Assembly: GCA_963844655.1 (NCBI GenBank) | Contig: CAWJPA010000007.1 | Span: 1,240,001 to 1,304,000, forward strand | Reading direction: 5' to 3' | DNA length: 64,000 nucleotides | Source of the DNA: JASHPR01 sp963844655 | GTDB lineage: Bacteria > Actinomycetota > Actinomycetes > Streptosporangiales > Streptosporangiaceae | In this document: piece by piece, positions 45,983 to 54,293 of the stretch | Numbering within the stretch: position 1 is the first letter of the stretch | Layout: each line of letters begins with the position of its first letter | Position numbers and translations under genes: made by a program | Notes under the pieces: generated by a model | Databases searched by the model: none | What the model saw: only the letters and a program-made list of their open reading frames with translations | What the model was told of the DNA's origin: nothing

Positions 45983-46777
45983 ATGACACGTTCATCACTG
46001 GAATATCAGGCTACGCGAGTCCCTGGCTGTGGGGAAGATGGGGGAGGTGAGGCCGTTTTGGGGGACGTGGAGTGGCGGCGCATAGCCGGGCTTCGCGTGG
46101 TCGTGTCCTGGCCCCAGAGCGGGTACGCCCCGCCGCCCAGGAACCCGACCAGCCGCCTGGCCCGCCTGATCGGCCTGGCCGGCGTGCTGCTCATCATGGG
46201 CGGGCTCGGTGCCGTCGGCTTCGTGCTGCTGTCCCAGGTGCACGCGCCGCAGCCGAACCTGGCCGCCGCCGGCGCCACCGGGCCGCCTGCCTACGGGCCG
46301 TCGCTGGGCCGTTCCGAGCCGGTATCAGTGGATATCCCGGCCATTGGCGTGAGCTCGAAACTGCTGCACCTCGGAGTGGGCACCGACGGGAGCATCCAGG
46401 TGCCGTCCATTTACACCGAAGCGAGCGACGCGGCGTGGTACAAGTACTCCGCGACGCCCGGCCAGATCGGGGTGTCGGTCATCGAAGGCCACCTCGACAG
46501 CTATGCGGGGCCCGCCGTCTTCTTCCGCCTCGGGGGGCTGCAGATCGGGGACAAGGTCGACGTGACGCTCGCGGACGGGGTCACCGCTGTTTTCCGCGTC
46601 ACCGGCGTGCGGGAGTACGCCAAATCCAAATTCCCGGCGAAAACCATTTACGGCGCCACCAACTACGCGGCGCTGCGCCTGATAACGTGCGGCGGCGCTT
46701 TCGACTACACCACCGGCCACTACCTGAGTTCCACGGTGGTGTTCGCCTCCCTCGCCTCATCGCACCGCGCCGTCTAG
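45983..46777 (+). CDS. Sortase, class F-like
   Basis: Membrane transpeptidase of about 264 residues. The transmembrane anchor is LIGLAGVLLIMGGLGAVGFV near residues 62-81. The sortase core shows VDIPAIGVSSKLLHLGV, the catalytic histidine in VSVIEGHLDSYAGPAVFF and the cysteine in LRLITCGGAFDYTTGHYL. Length and GGxFD context fit class F sortases. No arginine appears in the 25 residues after the cysteine, where the third catalytic residue is expected. ATG 45983 is the longest start; an internal start is possible since residues 1-35 look non-homologous. Divergent from a probable substrate gene. Confidence 0.8.
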   Translation: MTRSSLEYQATRVPGCGEDGGGEAVLGDVEWRRIAGLRVVVSWPQSGYAPPPRNPTSRLARLIGLAGVLLIMGGLGAVGFVLLSQVHAPQPNLAAAGATGPPAYGPSLGRSEPVSVDIPAIGVSSKLLHLGVGTDGSIQVPSIYTEASDAAWYKYSATPGQIGVSVIEGHLDSYAGPAVFFRLGGLQIGDKVDVTLADGVTAVFRVTGVREYAKSKFPAKTIYGATNYAALRLITCGGAFDYTTGHYLSSTVVFASLASSHRAV

Positions 46778-46993
46778 CCGCCCGCCGCGGTAGCTGACCG
46801 TCACCGCCGCGCCGCGCTCCCGCGCTTCAGGCCGGCCCGGGAAGGTGCGGCGTTCCCGACCGGGCACAGCCGTGCCAGCCGTACCGCGGATCCGGGTGGC
46901 GACACCATGGATCCCGGGCTGCGCCCCCGCGAGCATCGAGATATCCAGTCAATGGGGCGCGGGAACGCCCCGGTACCGCCCTGAGGAGCAGCC

Positions 46994-47587
46994 ATGAAGC
47001 CGTATTTCCAAACCCATCCCGTCGGGGTGCTGTACCTGCTCGTGGTGCTGGCCTGGTATGGCGCGGAGATCATTGAGTTCTTCCGGCAGCAGCAATGGCG
47101 CAAGGAGGCCACTCGGGTCGGCCCGCGTGCGTTCTGGCCCGTGATCGGCCTCTACGCGGCCGGCGCGATCACGGTGCTCGTCCTGGCCCCGCGCATCGCC
47201 CCGGGGGCCGAGATTGGCCACGGCGCGCTCACCTTCGCCGTCGGGCTGGTGTTCCTGGTGCTCGGGGCCGGGCTGCGGCTGTGGTCTTTCCGGACGCTGG
47301 GCCGGTACTTCACCTTCACCGTTAAGGTCAGCCCCGACCAGCCGGTGGTGACCGCCGGCCCCTACCGCGTGCTGCGCCACCCCGGGTACGCCGGCGGGCT
47401 GCTGGCCACGGCCGGGGTCGTCCTGCAGTACGGGAACTGGCTCAGCGTGGCCGCGGTCACGCTCTCGATCCTGGCCCTCATCGTCTGGCGCATCCGGGTC
47501 GAGGAGAACGCGCTGCTGGCCACGCTGGACGGCCGCTACCGCGCCTACGCGGCGCAGCACAAGCGCCTCGTCCCCCTCATCTGGTAA
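46994..47587 (+). CDS. Isoprenylcysteine carboxyl methyltransferase (ICMT)-like membrane protein
   Basis: Integral membrane methyltransferase of 197 residues of the ICMT/phospholipid methyltransferase group. Helices are seen at VLYLLVVLAWYGAEIIEFF, VIGLYAAGAITVLVLAPRIA and GALTFAVGLVFLVLGAGLRL. The SAM-binding C-terminal part is RTLGRYFTFTVKVSPDQPVV, TAGPYRVLRHPGYAGGLL, NWLSVAAVTLSILALIVWRI and RVEENALLATLDGRYRAYAA. Bacterial substrates are unknown (possibly a lipid or small molecule). ATG 46994 follows GAGGAGC. Confidence 0.84.
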   Translation: MKPYFQTHPVGVLYLLVVLAWYGAEIIEFFRQQQWRKEATRVGPRAFWPVIGLYAAGAITVLVLAPRIAPGAEIGHGALTFAVGLVFLVLGAGLRLWSFRTLGRYFTFTVKVSPDQPVVTAGPYRVLRHPGYAGGLLATAGVVLQYGNWLSVAAVTLSILALIVWRIRVEENALLATLDGRYRAYAAQHKRLVPLIW

Positions 47588-47629
47588 CACAGCCCCCCTG
47601 CGCCCCACCGCCCAGGGGACCGGACCATG

Positions 47630-47677
47630 ATCGATGTGAGTTGGCTGCACACCTGGCTACAGCAAACTCACATCGAT
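47630..47677. terminator. 13-bp-arm inverted repeat between convergent genes
   Basis: Arms 47630-47642 (atcgatgtgagtt) and 47665-47677 are perfect complements with a 22-base loop. The right arm overlaps the last codons of the SRPBCC gene and supplies its TGA stop. Probably a two-way terminator. Confidence 0.6.
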
Positions 47678-48195
47678 GCTTTGCCCGGGCCCTCGGCCAG
47701 CTCCTTGAGGCCGGCCAGCGTGGCCGTCATGTTGGCCTGGTGCTCGGCCAGGCGGCGGTACAGGATCCGGGACTCCTTGTCCGGCATGGCCTCGATGATC
47801 TTGGTGATGCCGCTCGGGCCCGGGCCGATCTGCACCCACTGGGTGACCCTGGTGCCGCCGTCCTCCGGCGTCAGCGTGAAGCGCCACCGGGCGGCCGGCC
47901 GGCCGGGATCGCCCACGGCCCAGCCCAGCACCTGCCCGGGCTCGTACTCGCAGATCGTCGACGTGGTCTGCCAGGTCCCGACGGCCGGATGGTGGTTCCG
48001 CCCGGTGAACCGCGCGCCGAGCGCGGGGGAACTGGCCCCGTCCAGCCACTCGCCGCCGTCGAACTCGCTGCTGAAGCGCGCGGGCAGCGAGATGTCGCAG
48101 ACGAGCGCCCACACGGCCGGCGGGGACGCGGCCACCTGAACGTCGGCCTGCGTGGTCGGGCAGTCACGGTGGCGGAGCTCCGGCTGATCGGGCAC
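47668..48195 (-). CDS. SRPBCC (START/polyketide cyclase-like) family protein
   Basis: Hydrophobic-ligand-binding fold protein of 175 residues. Seen: ADVQVAASPPAVWALVCDIS (first strand and helix), LPARFSSEFDGGEWLDGA, GARFTGRNHHPAVGTWQTT, CEYEPGQVLGWAVGDPG and FTLTPEDGGTRVTQWVQIG, then a long C-terminal helix HQANMTATLAGLKELAEGPG. No enzymatic residue set is evident; it may bind or transfer a lipid or polyketide. ATG 48195. Transcribed away from the neighbouring LLM gene over an 87-base gap. Confidence 0.8.
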   Translation of the reverse strand: MPDQPELRHRDCPTTQADVQVAASPPAVWALVCDISLPARFSSEFDGGEWLDGASSPALGARFTGRNHHPAVGTWQTTSTICEYEPGQVLGWAVGDPGRPAARWRFTLTPEDGGTRVTQWVQIGPGPSGITKIIEAMPDKESRILYRRLAEHQANMTATLAGLKELAEGPGKASM

Positions 48196-48282
48196 GTGTC
48201 CTCCTGGCCAGCGGTGTTCTTGACAGGGTAAGCCCGCCGTCGTTCACTGGCCGAGGTCGCCGGCCAGCGGAGAGGCCCCAGC

Positions 48283-49326
48283 ATGCAGGTAGGGATCAGC
48301 GCGATGGTCTCGACCGCGCAGGACGCCGCGTTCGTGCGCGACGCGGAGCGGCTGGGCGCGACGTCGGTCTGGGTCCCTGAGGCCTGGGCTCAGGACGCGC
48401 TGACCCCGCTGGCCTACCTGGCCGGGCAGACGTCCACGATCAGGCTCGCCTCGTCGGTGGTGCAGATCGGTTCCCGGTCACCGGCCCTGCTGGCCATGTC
48501 CGCCCTGTCGCTGCAGCTGCTGTCGGGCGGGCGGTTCCTGCTCGGCCTCGGCGTCAGCGGCCCGCAGGTGATGGAGGGCTGGCACGGTGTGCGGTTCGGC
48601 TCGCCGCTGGCGGCGACCCGCGAGACGATCGAGATCGTCAGGACGGTCGCGCGCGGCGACCGGCTCGAGCACGACGGCCGGGTCTACCAGCTGCCGCTGC
48701 CAGACGGGGCCGGCCGCGCGCTGCGGTCACCGCTGCCGCCTGCCGGCGTCCCCATCTACGTGGCCGCGCTCGGGCCGCGGAACCTGGAGCTGACCGGTGA
48801 GCTAGCCGACGGCTGGATCGGCAACATCTTCATCCCCGAGCAGGCCCCGGTCTTCACCGGCCGCCTGGCCGCGGGCGCGGCCCGGGCCGGGCGCCGGCTC
48901 GCCGACCTGGACCTCGTCATCCCGGTCGCGGTGGAGTTCACCGACGATCCCGAGGCCGCGGCCCGCAGGCACGCCGACGGCTACGCGTTCACGATCGGTG
49001 CGATGGGCAGCCGGGAGCGGAACTTCTACAACGACGCGCTGACCCGGCAGGGCTTCGGCGACGACGTGCGGGCCGTGCAGGAGCTGTGGCTGTCGGGCCG
49101 CCGCGACGAGGCCGCCGCCCGGGTCCCGGCCGAGCTCGGGCGGACGACCAACCTGCTCGGCACCCCGGCCATGGTGGCTGGCCGGCTCCGGCTCTACCGC
49201 GACGCGGGCGTCGGCACGCTGCAGGCCAAGCTCGGCGGCGACCACGCCGCCCGCCTGGACACCCTGGCCCGCCTGCTCGAGCTGGTCCGCCACGCGAATT
49301 CGGAACCAGGAGCCGTTACGCCCTGA
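48283..49326 (+). CDS. LLM-class F420-dependent oxidoreductase, Rv3520c-like
   Basis: Luciferase-like oxidoreductase of 347 residues. Seen: AERLGATSVWVPEAWAQDAL, TPLAYLAGQTSTIRLASSVV, SGGRFLLGLGVSGPQVMEGW, ATRETIEIVRTVARGDRLEH, VPIYVAALGPRNLELTGELA and FYNDALTRQGFGDDVRAVQE. The SGPQVMEGW segment resembles Rv3520c, which in M. tuberculosis adjoins the DUF35-ltp4-ltp3 genes; here it is about 29 kb away and no KstR-like site precedes it. Cofactor F420 is inferred from the subfamily. ATG 48283. Confidence 0.82.
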   Translation: MQVGISAMVSTAQDAAFVRDAERLGATSVWVPEAWAQDALTPLAYLAGQTSTIRLASSVVQIGSRSPALLAMSALSLQLLSGGRFLLGLGVSGPQVMEGWHGVRFGSPLAATRETIEIVRTVARGDRLEHDGRVYQLPLPDGAGRALRSPLPPAGVPIYVAALGPRNLELTGELADGWIGNIFIPEQAPVFTGRLAAGAARAGRRLADLDLVIPVAVEFTDDPEAAARRHADGYAFTIGAMGSRERNFYNDALTRQGFGDDVRAVQELWLSGRRDEAAARVPAELGRTTNLLGTPAMVAGRLRLYRDAGVGTLQAKLGGDHAARLDTLARLLELVRHANSEPGAVTP

Positions 49327-49365
49327 CGCGCCTGGGCTCCGCGCGCGCTCCCGGCCGGCTGCGGG

Positions 49366-50154
49366 TCACGGGGCACCGGCCGGCCTGACGGCCCGGGTGG
49401 CGATGTAGCCGGGCATGTACCTGGCCGTGGCGTCCGCGTGGTGCGGGGCCTCGACCAGGTGCGTGAGCCGGAAGCCCGCGGCGAGCTGGCCGCCGATCTG
49501 CTCGGTCAGCGTGTGGCTGAACTCGACCGGCCCGTCGCCGTAGTACTGCGCCCGCTCGGCTTCGGGCAGGTCCAGCGAGCTGAACGGGAGCGGATGGCGC
49601 ACCACCAGTTCGCCCCGCTCCATGGCCGCGGCGTCGAACACGAACAGGTCGGGGTTCATGAACCCGGTGAGCAGCAGCCCGCCCGGCCGCAGCACGCGGA
49701 ACGCCTCCCGCCAGACCGGCGCCAGCTCGGGGCAGAACACGTTCGACACCGGGTTGAACACCACGCCGAAGGCCGCGTCGGGGAACGCGCTCAGGTCGCG
49801 CATGTCACCGAGCACGGTGCGGATCTCCAGCCCCTCCCGGGCGGCGACCTCCTCGTCGCGCCGCAGCTGCCGCGGCGAGTTGTCGAACACGGTCACGGCG
49901 GCGCCCGCCGCGGCCAGGATGGGGCCCTGCTGGCCGCCCCCGGAGGCCAGGCACAGCACGTCCACGCCGGCCAGGCCGGCCGGGAACCAGTCGCGCGGCA
50001 CCGGGTCGTAGCCGATGAGCACCACCGACCAGTCGCCGGCCCGGGCCCGGGCGATAACCTCGGGCCCGACCGGCCTGGTCCACTCGCTGTCGCTGTCTAC
50101 CTCGCGGTCCCAGGCCGCACGATTGTGCGCCACCGCATCGAACATCTCCGCCAC
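49366..50154 (-). CDS. Class I SAM-dependent methyltransferase
   Basis: Methyltransferase of about 262 residues. It has AHNRAAWDREVDSDSEWTRP at the start, the SAM loop DVLCLASGGGQQGPILAAAG, AVTVFDNSPRQLRRDEEVA, GDMRDLSAFPDAAFGVVFNP and REAFRVLRPGGLLLTGFMNP. This set is typical of actinobacterial methyltransferases of unknown substrate. The start is GTG 50154 or ATG 50145. Divergent from another methyltransferase at 50285. Confidence 0.82.
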   Translation of the reverse strand: MAEMFDAVAHNRAAWDREVDSDSEWTRPVGPEVIARARAGDWSVVLIGYDPVPRDWFPAGLAGVDVLCLASGGGQQGPILAAAGAAVTVFDNSPRQLRRDEEVAAREGLEIRTVLGDMRDLSAFPDAAFGVVFNPVSNVFCPELAPVWREAFRVLRPGGLLLTGFMNPDLFVFDAAAMERGELVVRHPLPFSSLDLPEAERAQYYGDGPVEFSHTLTEQIGGQLAAGFRLTHLVEAPHHADATARYMPGYIATRAVRPAGAP

Positions 50155-50284
50155 AACTGCGCAGCCTAGAGGCAGGCGCCAGCGCCGTCCGCCCCGCCCG
50201 CCGCGCCGGGGCCCATGCCGGGCGGGGCTGACCGGCGGCGGGCCGGAGCGTAATGGCTCGGCGCCTCGTAAGGTGTGCTCTGAG

Positions 50285-51163
50285 ATGGCAGCCAAGCCGG
50301 CATGGATCACGGGGTGGACGGGCGAGCACGTGCGGCATGCCGCCGCGCTGGTCAGGCAGGGCGGGAATCCCGTGGCGCGGGTGTACGAGAGCATCGGGTC
50401 TGAGTTCTTCCTGGCCCTGGCGCCCGGCTGGCTGAACCTCGGGCTGTGGGACGGGCCGGGTGCAGAGGATGAGGCCGAGGAGGCCTGCCGCCGGCTGGTC
50501 AGGACCCTCGCGTCGGCCCTGCCCGCCGGCGGCGTGGTGGCCGACGTGGGGAACGGGCTCGGCGCCCAGGATCCGCTGATCGCCGAGACCGCCCGGCCGC
50601 GCCGGCTGGTGGCGATGAACATCACCGAGTGGCAGCTGAGGCAAGGGCGGGACCGGCTGCGGGAGGCGGGGGCCGGGCCCGTGGCCGGCGACGCGGCCAG
50701 GATGCCGCTCGCCAGCGGGAGCGTGGACGGGATCATCAGCGTCGAGGCCGCCTTCCACTTCCGCTCCCGGAAGGCCTTCTTCGACGAGTGTTACCGGGTG
50801 CTGCGGCCCGGTGGCGTGCTGAGCTTCTCCGACATCTCGGTCGAGCGATGGCCGGTCAGCCCGGCCGAGGTGCTGGCCGGGCTGACCCAGCTGCGGCTGT
50901 TCGGGCTGCGGCCCACCATGGCGATGACCGCCCGGCAGATCGCGGCCGCCGCCCGGGCTGCCGGGCTGGCCGAGGTCGAGGTCACGCCGTGCGGCGACCG
51001 CGTCATCGCCCCCGCGCTCCGGCTCACCGCCGCCCGGCTAGCCACCCGCACCGCCGCGCCCGCCGGCCAGCCCACCGCCGCCCGTCTGCTGCTGCGCCAG
51101 GTGGACCTGCTGTGGCGGCGCCGGATCATCGAGTACCTGCTGATCCGCGCGGTCCGGCCGTGA
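50285..51163 (+). CDS. Class I SAM-dependent methyltransferase, sterol/gamma-tocopherol-like
   Basis: Methyltransferase of 292 residues. Seen: ARVYESIGSEFFLALAPGWL and NLGLWDGPGAEDEAEEACR, the SAM loop VVADVGNGLGAQDPLIAETA, AMNITEWQLRQGRDRLREA, GDAARMPLASGSVDGIISVE, AAFHFRSRKAFFDECYRVL and RPGGVLSFSDISVER. The LNLGLW opening and NITEWQL resemble small-molecule C- or O-methyltransferases. Substrate unknown. ATG 50285. The stop overlaps the next gene's GTG as GTGA, so the two products are probably made together. Confidence 0.83.
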   Translation: MAAKPAWITGWTGEHVRHAAALVRQGGNPVARVYESIGSEFFLALAPGWLNLGLWDGPGAEDEAEEACRRLVRTLASALPAGGVVADVGNGLGAQDPLIAETARPRRLVAMNITEWQLRQGRDRLREAGAGPVAGDAARMPLASGSVDGIISVEAAFHFRSRKAFFDECYRVLRPGGVLSFSDISVERWPVSPAEVLAGLTQLRLFGLRPTMAMTARQIAAAARAAGLAEVEVTPCGDRVIAPALRLTAARLATRTAAPAGQPTAARLLLRQVDLLWRRRIIEYLLIRAVRP

Positions 51164-51984
51164 CGGGCGGCCGGAACAGCCTTCGGGCCGACTGCGCCCG
51201 CTGCTTCGGGCTGTGCTGTGTCGCGCCGGCGTTCTCAGCGTCCGCCGATTTCGCGATCGACAAGCCTGCCGGACGGCCCTGCCCGAACCTCGAACCTGAC
51301 TTCCGCTGCGGCATCCACCAGAGCCTCAGGCCGCGCGGCTTCCGCGGCTGCGCGGCGTACGACTGCTTCGGCGCGGGCCAGCGGGTATCCCAGGTCACCT
51401 TCGGCGGGCAGGACTGGCGGGCGGATCCGCGCACCGCCGGGCAGATGTTCGCGGTGTTCGCGGTCATGCGGCAGTTGCACGCGCTGCTGTGGTACCTGTC
51501 CGACGCGCTGGACTCCCCGGCCGCCCGGCCCGTCCACGAGGAGCTGCGCCAGGCCCTGGAGGCGACCGGCCGCATGGCCAGCGGCAGCGCCGACGATCTC
51601 CTGGAACTCGACCTGCGGGCCCACCACGACGAGGTCACCGTCCTGCTGCGGCGGGCCAGCGAGCTCATCCGGGCCGGCGTTCCTGGACCGAAGGCCGACC
51701 ACGCGGGCGCCGAATTGACCGGCGCCAGGCTGGCGGGCGCCAACCTGGCCGGGGCCAGCCTCAGGGGGGCCCGCCTCATCGGCGCCGATCTCAGCGGAGC
51801 CGACCTGCGGGCGGCCGACTTCACCGGGGCGGATCTGCGGGACGCCGACCTGAGCGGCGCCGACCTGACCGGCAGCCTCTTCCTCGTGCAGTCTCAGCTC
51901 GACACGGCCCGCGGCAACGCACGCACCAAGGTCCCGGCGCCGCTCAGCCGCCCAGGGCACTGGCCGCTTGAGGTCGTGCCGTAG
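51160..51984 (+). CDS. Pentapeptide-repeat protein with cysteine-rich N-terminus
   Basis: Protein of 274 residues with two recognisable parts. The N-terminus has a CARCFGLCC motif (C-x2-C-x3-CC, similar to the YkgJ-type metal or Fe-S binding domain), followed by further cysteines in FRCGIHQSLRPRGFRGCAAY. The C-terminal third is a pentapeptide-repeat helix of A(N/D/R)L-type units, such as LTGARLAGANLAGASLRGAR and LSGADLRAADFTGADLRDAD. A helical linker joins them. GTG 51160 overlaps the methyltransferase stop by four bases. Function unknown; a methyltransferase partner or regulator is possible. Confidence 0.82.
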   Translation: MTGGRNSLRADCARCFGLCCVAPAFSASADFAIDKPAGRPCPNLEPDFRCGIHQSLRPRGFRGCAAYDCFGAGQRVSQVTFGGQDWRADPRTAGQMFAVFAVMRQLHALLWYLSDALDSPAARPVHEELRQALEATGRMASGSADDLLELDLRAHHDEVTVLLRRASELIRAGVPGPKADHAGAELTGARLAGANLAGASLRGARLIGADLSGADLRAADFTGADLRDADLSGADLTGSLFLVQSQLDTARGNARTKVPAPLSRPGHWPLEVVP

Positions 51985-52053
51985 GCGCGCAGCCTGAATC
52001 CTGCGCACAGCCTCACGATGAGCCGGGATGGCGCCGTCGAGCCAGCGGGCGCC

Positions 52054-52723
52054 TCAGCAGCCGTCGTAGAGGGTCCAGTTCGACGCGCCGCCCGCGGCGA
52101 TGGCGTTGTCGAAGATCTGGTCCTGGTACGCGGGGCCGGCCACGCCGTACTCGCTGGCCGCGCCGCCGTACGTCTCCCAGGTGCCCAGCTGGAACTGGTA
52201 AGCGCCGCCGCCATTGCCGGGACCCCAGGCGTAGCTGCCGCCTTCTTCGGCGTTGCGGATGCAGACTCCCAGCGCCGACTGGGCGGCGTTCCCGCCGCCG
52301 GTCACGGGCGGCGCGCTCGACTGTGGCGGCGGTGCTGTCTGCTGCGGCTGCGCCTGCTGCTGGGCGGCCTGCTCGCTGGGCGGCCTGCCGCTGCGCCGCC
52401 CGCATTGCTGCGGCATGGGCGGCCTGGCGCCGGTGCTGGGCCGCCTCCCGGAGCGCGCGGCTCACCAGGACTTGGCCGTCAGGGCGCACGCTGGTGGCCA
52501 TCTGCTTGCTGGCCACGGCCGACGTGGCCTGGTTGCTGGTGAGGCTTGACCCGGCGCTCGTCACCGGGGCCGCGTCGTCAGTGGGCTTGGGCGAGGCCAG
52601 TCCGTCGTGCACAGACACGAAAGCCGCAGCCACGCCCGCAAGCGTTACTGCGGCCACCACGGGTGCCCTGAAGCTGATGACGGTTTTCCTGGGCTTGGCG
52701 TGACGGGCTACTACTGCCGACAT
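52054..52723 (-). pseudogene. Secreted transglycosylase-like protein, broken by a single-base insertion
   Basis: Cell-wall lytic protein of 222 residues after repair. An N-terminal anchor or signal RAPVVAAVTLAGVAAAFVSV follows a basic start; a Gln/Ala-rich linker leads to a C-terminal lysozyme-like domain with CIRNAEEGGSYAWGPGNGGG, AYQFQLGTWETYGGAASEYG and PAYQDQIFDNAIAAGGASNW. The glutamate in RNAEEGG is the likely catalytic acid. Frame is lost near 52365, within the linker: GCCCAGCGAGCAG stands for GCCCAGGAGCAG. ATG 52723 follows GGAGGG. A hairpin lies in its 5' leader at 52763-52783. Confidence 0.78.
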
Positions 52724-53276
52724 CACCCTCCGTTTCCCCGCTCCCACGCGTTACCCGGCGAGCTGACGCCGGCCTGGCGTCAGGTGGCACAGGAAACGCC
52801 TGTCTCCGGGAACCTACTAGGAGATGGGCCGCAGGCGTGGGCAAACACCGAAATAGGCACACACGCACGGAGCGGGGGCTCACGCCCTATTGGCGCCGCC
52901 GCCGGGAGGCCGGGGGCAGGTTGAGACCCATCCTTGGAACGTTCCCCGGTCGGCGGCCGGCACGGTCCGCAGCGACAGGAAGATACCTTTCCTCCGGAAA
53001 AAAAAATACCACCCCGCTGCATCTGCCTGCCGGGGGATTCAACGGCTTTCAAACGGTACTGTGGCGGTAATTTCAGAAAGACGCTGATATCTCCAGCGAC
53101 ATTCTGTTTCTTCTCGCCGTCTCGGGCGGGATAAACGATTGACCCCGCGCTATAGTCCCGATCCAGGGCTCTGGCCGAAGTGTCTGCCGTTCTGATGCTC
53201 GCGGTGGCAATCCCTGGACAACGCCTGCTCAATTGCTTCGGCCATTGTGGCCAGCGATACGGAAAGGACCTGACGC
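52724..53276. other. Intergenic region with 5' leader hairpin, no visible gene
   Basis: About 550 bases between two divergent secreted-protein genes. It holds a perfect 8-bp-arm hairpin at 52763-52783 (ctgacgcc / ggcgtcag) in the leader of the transglycosylase gene and an A-run at about 52999-53008. Neither a tRNA nor a protein-like frame is visible. Divergent promoters presumably lie here. Confidence 0.5.
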
Positions 53277-54224
53277 GTGAGGTTTACTGCCCGCACTAAC
53301 CGGCCGCCCGGGGCCGACAAGCCCCGGGGCCGCACGCAGGACGGGGCGTCGCGGCGTCTCCGGATCCGTCTGGGCCCGGCTTCGGCCACCGTGAGCGCGC
53401 TGGCCGCGGCCGCCGCCCTGACCATGGCCGCGCCGGCTGGCGCCGCCACTGGCACGGCCGTCACCGCCGGGGCTCACGCCCCGGCCAACGTGGCACTCCT
53501 GGCGCTGCACCCGATGCCGGTGGGCACGGTCGCCTTCGGTCGCGGGACCCACGGCCAGCTCACGGTGCACGCGGCCATGTACGGGCTCACGCCCGGCTCG
53601 TCCCACGGGGTAATTCTCGTGATCCCCGGGTCGTTCCGGGTGGTCACGTTCAGCACGCTCACGGCCAACAGCGTCGGCCAGGCGAACACCACCCTGCAGA
53701 GCAGCTTCACCGGGCCCCTGCCCCGCGGGAGCCGCCTGGTGGTGCGCATGGGGACGACCAGCGGGCCTGTCGCCACCGAGCCGATCGCCGTGACCCGGCA
53801 GCTGCGCCATCCGTGGGCGTGGCCGCACCGGCTCACCGCGGTCGAAGTCAGCCCGCGCGGTGTCAGCTACGGCACGCCACGGGGAGAGGCTGCCGTCGTC
53901 TATAACGCCCGCCATCACACGCTGACCGTGGTCATCACGGCCAGCGGGGTCACTCCCGGCGAGCACGCCGCCCACATTCACATGGGCAGCTGCCAGAGCC
54001 AGGGGCCGGTCCTCTACATGATTAATGACCTGGTCGCCAACCGGCATGGCCAGATCAACCACGTGGTCCGGGTGTTCAAGAACGTGACCATGCCGATACC
54101 GGCGCATGGCTGGTACCTCAACATTCACCAGGGCACCACCAATCAAATCCTCCATAACGGCCAGCCGACCATTTTCTTCCGCCCGCTCATCTGCGCGAAC
54201 ATCAGGCCCGGCGCAGTTTCCTGA
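53277..54224 (+). CDS. Secreted CHRD-domain protein
   Basis: Exported protein of 315 residues. After a long basic N-region (residues 1-30, rich in Arg) comes the signal core ATVSALAAAAALTMAAPAGA. The C-terminal half has the CHRD (chordin-like) pattern: LTVVITASGVTPGEHAAHIH, MGSCQSQGPVLYMINDLVAN and FKNVTMPIPAHGWYLNIHQG, with histidines that may bind metal. The N-terminal half repeats a similar beta fold (VGTVAFGRGTHGQLTVHAAM). GTG 53277 follows GGAAAGGA. Role unknown. Confidence 0.8.
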   Translation: MRFTARTNRPPGADKPRGRTQDGASRRLRIRLGPASATVSALAAAAALTMAAPAGAATGTAVTAGAHAPANVALLALHPMPVGTVAFGRGTHGQLTVHAAMYGLTPGSSHGVILVIPGSFRVVTFSTLTANSVGQANTTLQSSFTGPLPRGSRLVVRMGTTSGPVATEPIAVTRQLRHPWAWPHRLTAVEVSPRGVSYGTPRGEAAVVYNARHHTLTVVITASGVTPGEHAAHIHMGSCQSQGPVLYMINDLVANRHGQINHVVRVFKNVTMPIPAHGWYLNIHQGTTNQILHNGQPTIFFRPLICANIRPGAVS

Positions 54225-54241
54225 ATAACGGGAACCGGTGA

Positions 54242-54274
54242 GGCCGTCACCGCCCTCGTGAGGCGGTGACGGCC
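54242..54274. terminator. 13-bp-arm hairpin terminator between CHRD gene and fadE27
   Basis: Perfect arms 54242-54254 (ggccgtcaccgcc) and 54262-54274 round a seven-base loop, with further outer pairing (ccggtg / caccgg). It separates two convergent genes and is probably bidirectional. Confidence 0.82.
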
Positions 54275-54293
54275 CCACCGGCCGGGCGCTCGC

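Noticed and set aside
52724..52860. c-di-AMP (ydaO) riboswitch before the transglycosylase gene
   Set aside because: Such genes often have one and a gtcagctc segment is present, but the other conserved segments are missing or in the wrong order and the space to the start is too short.
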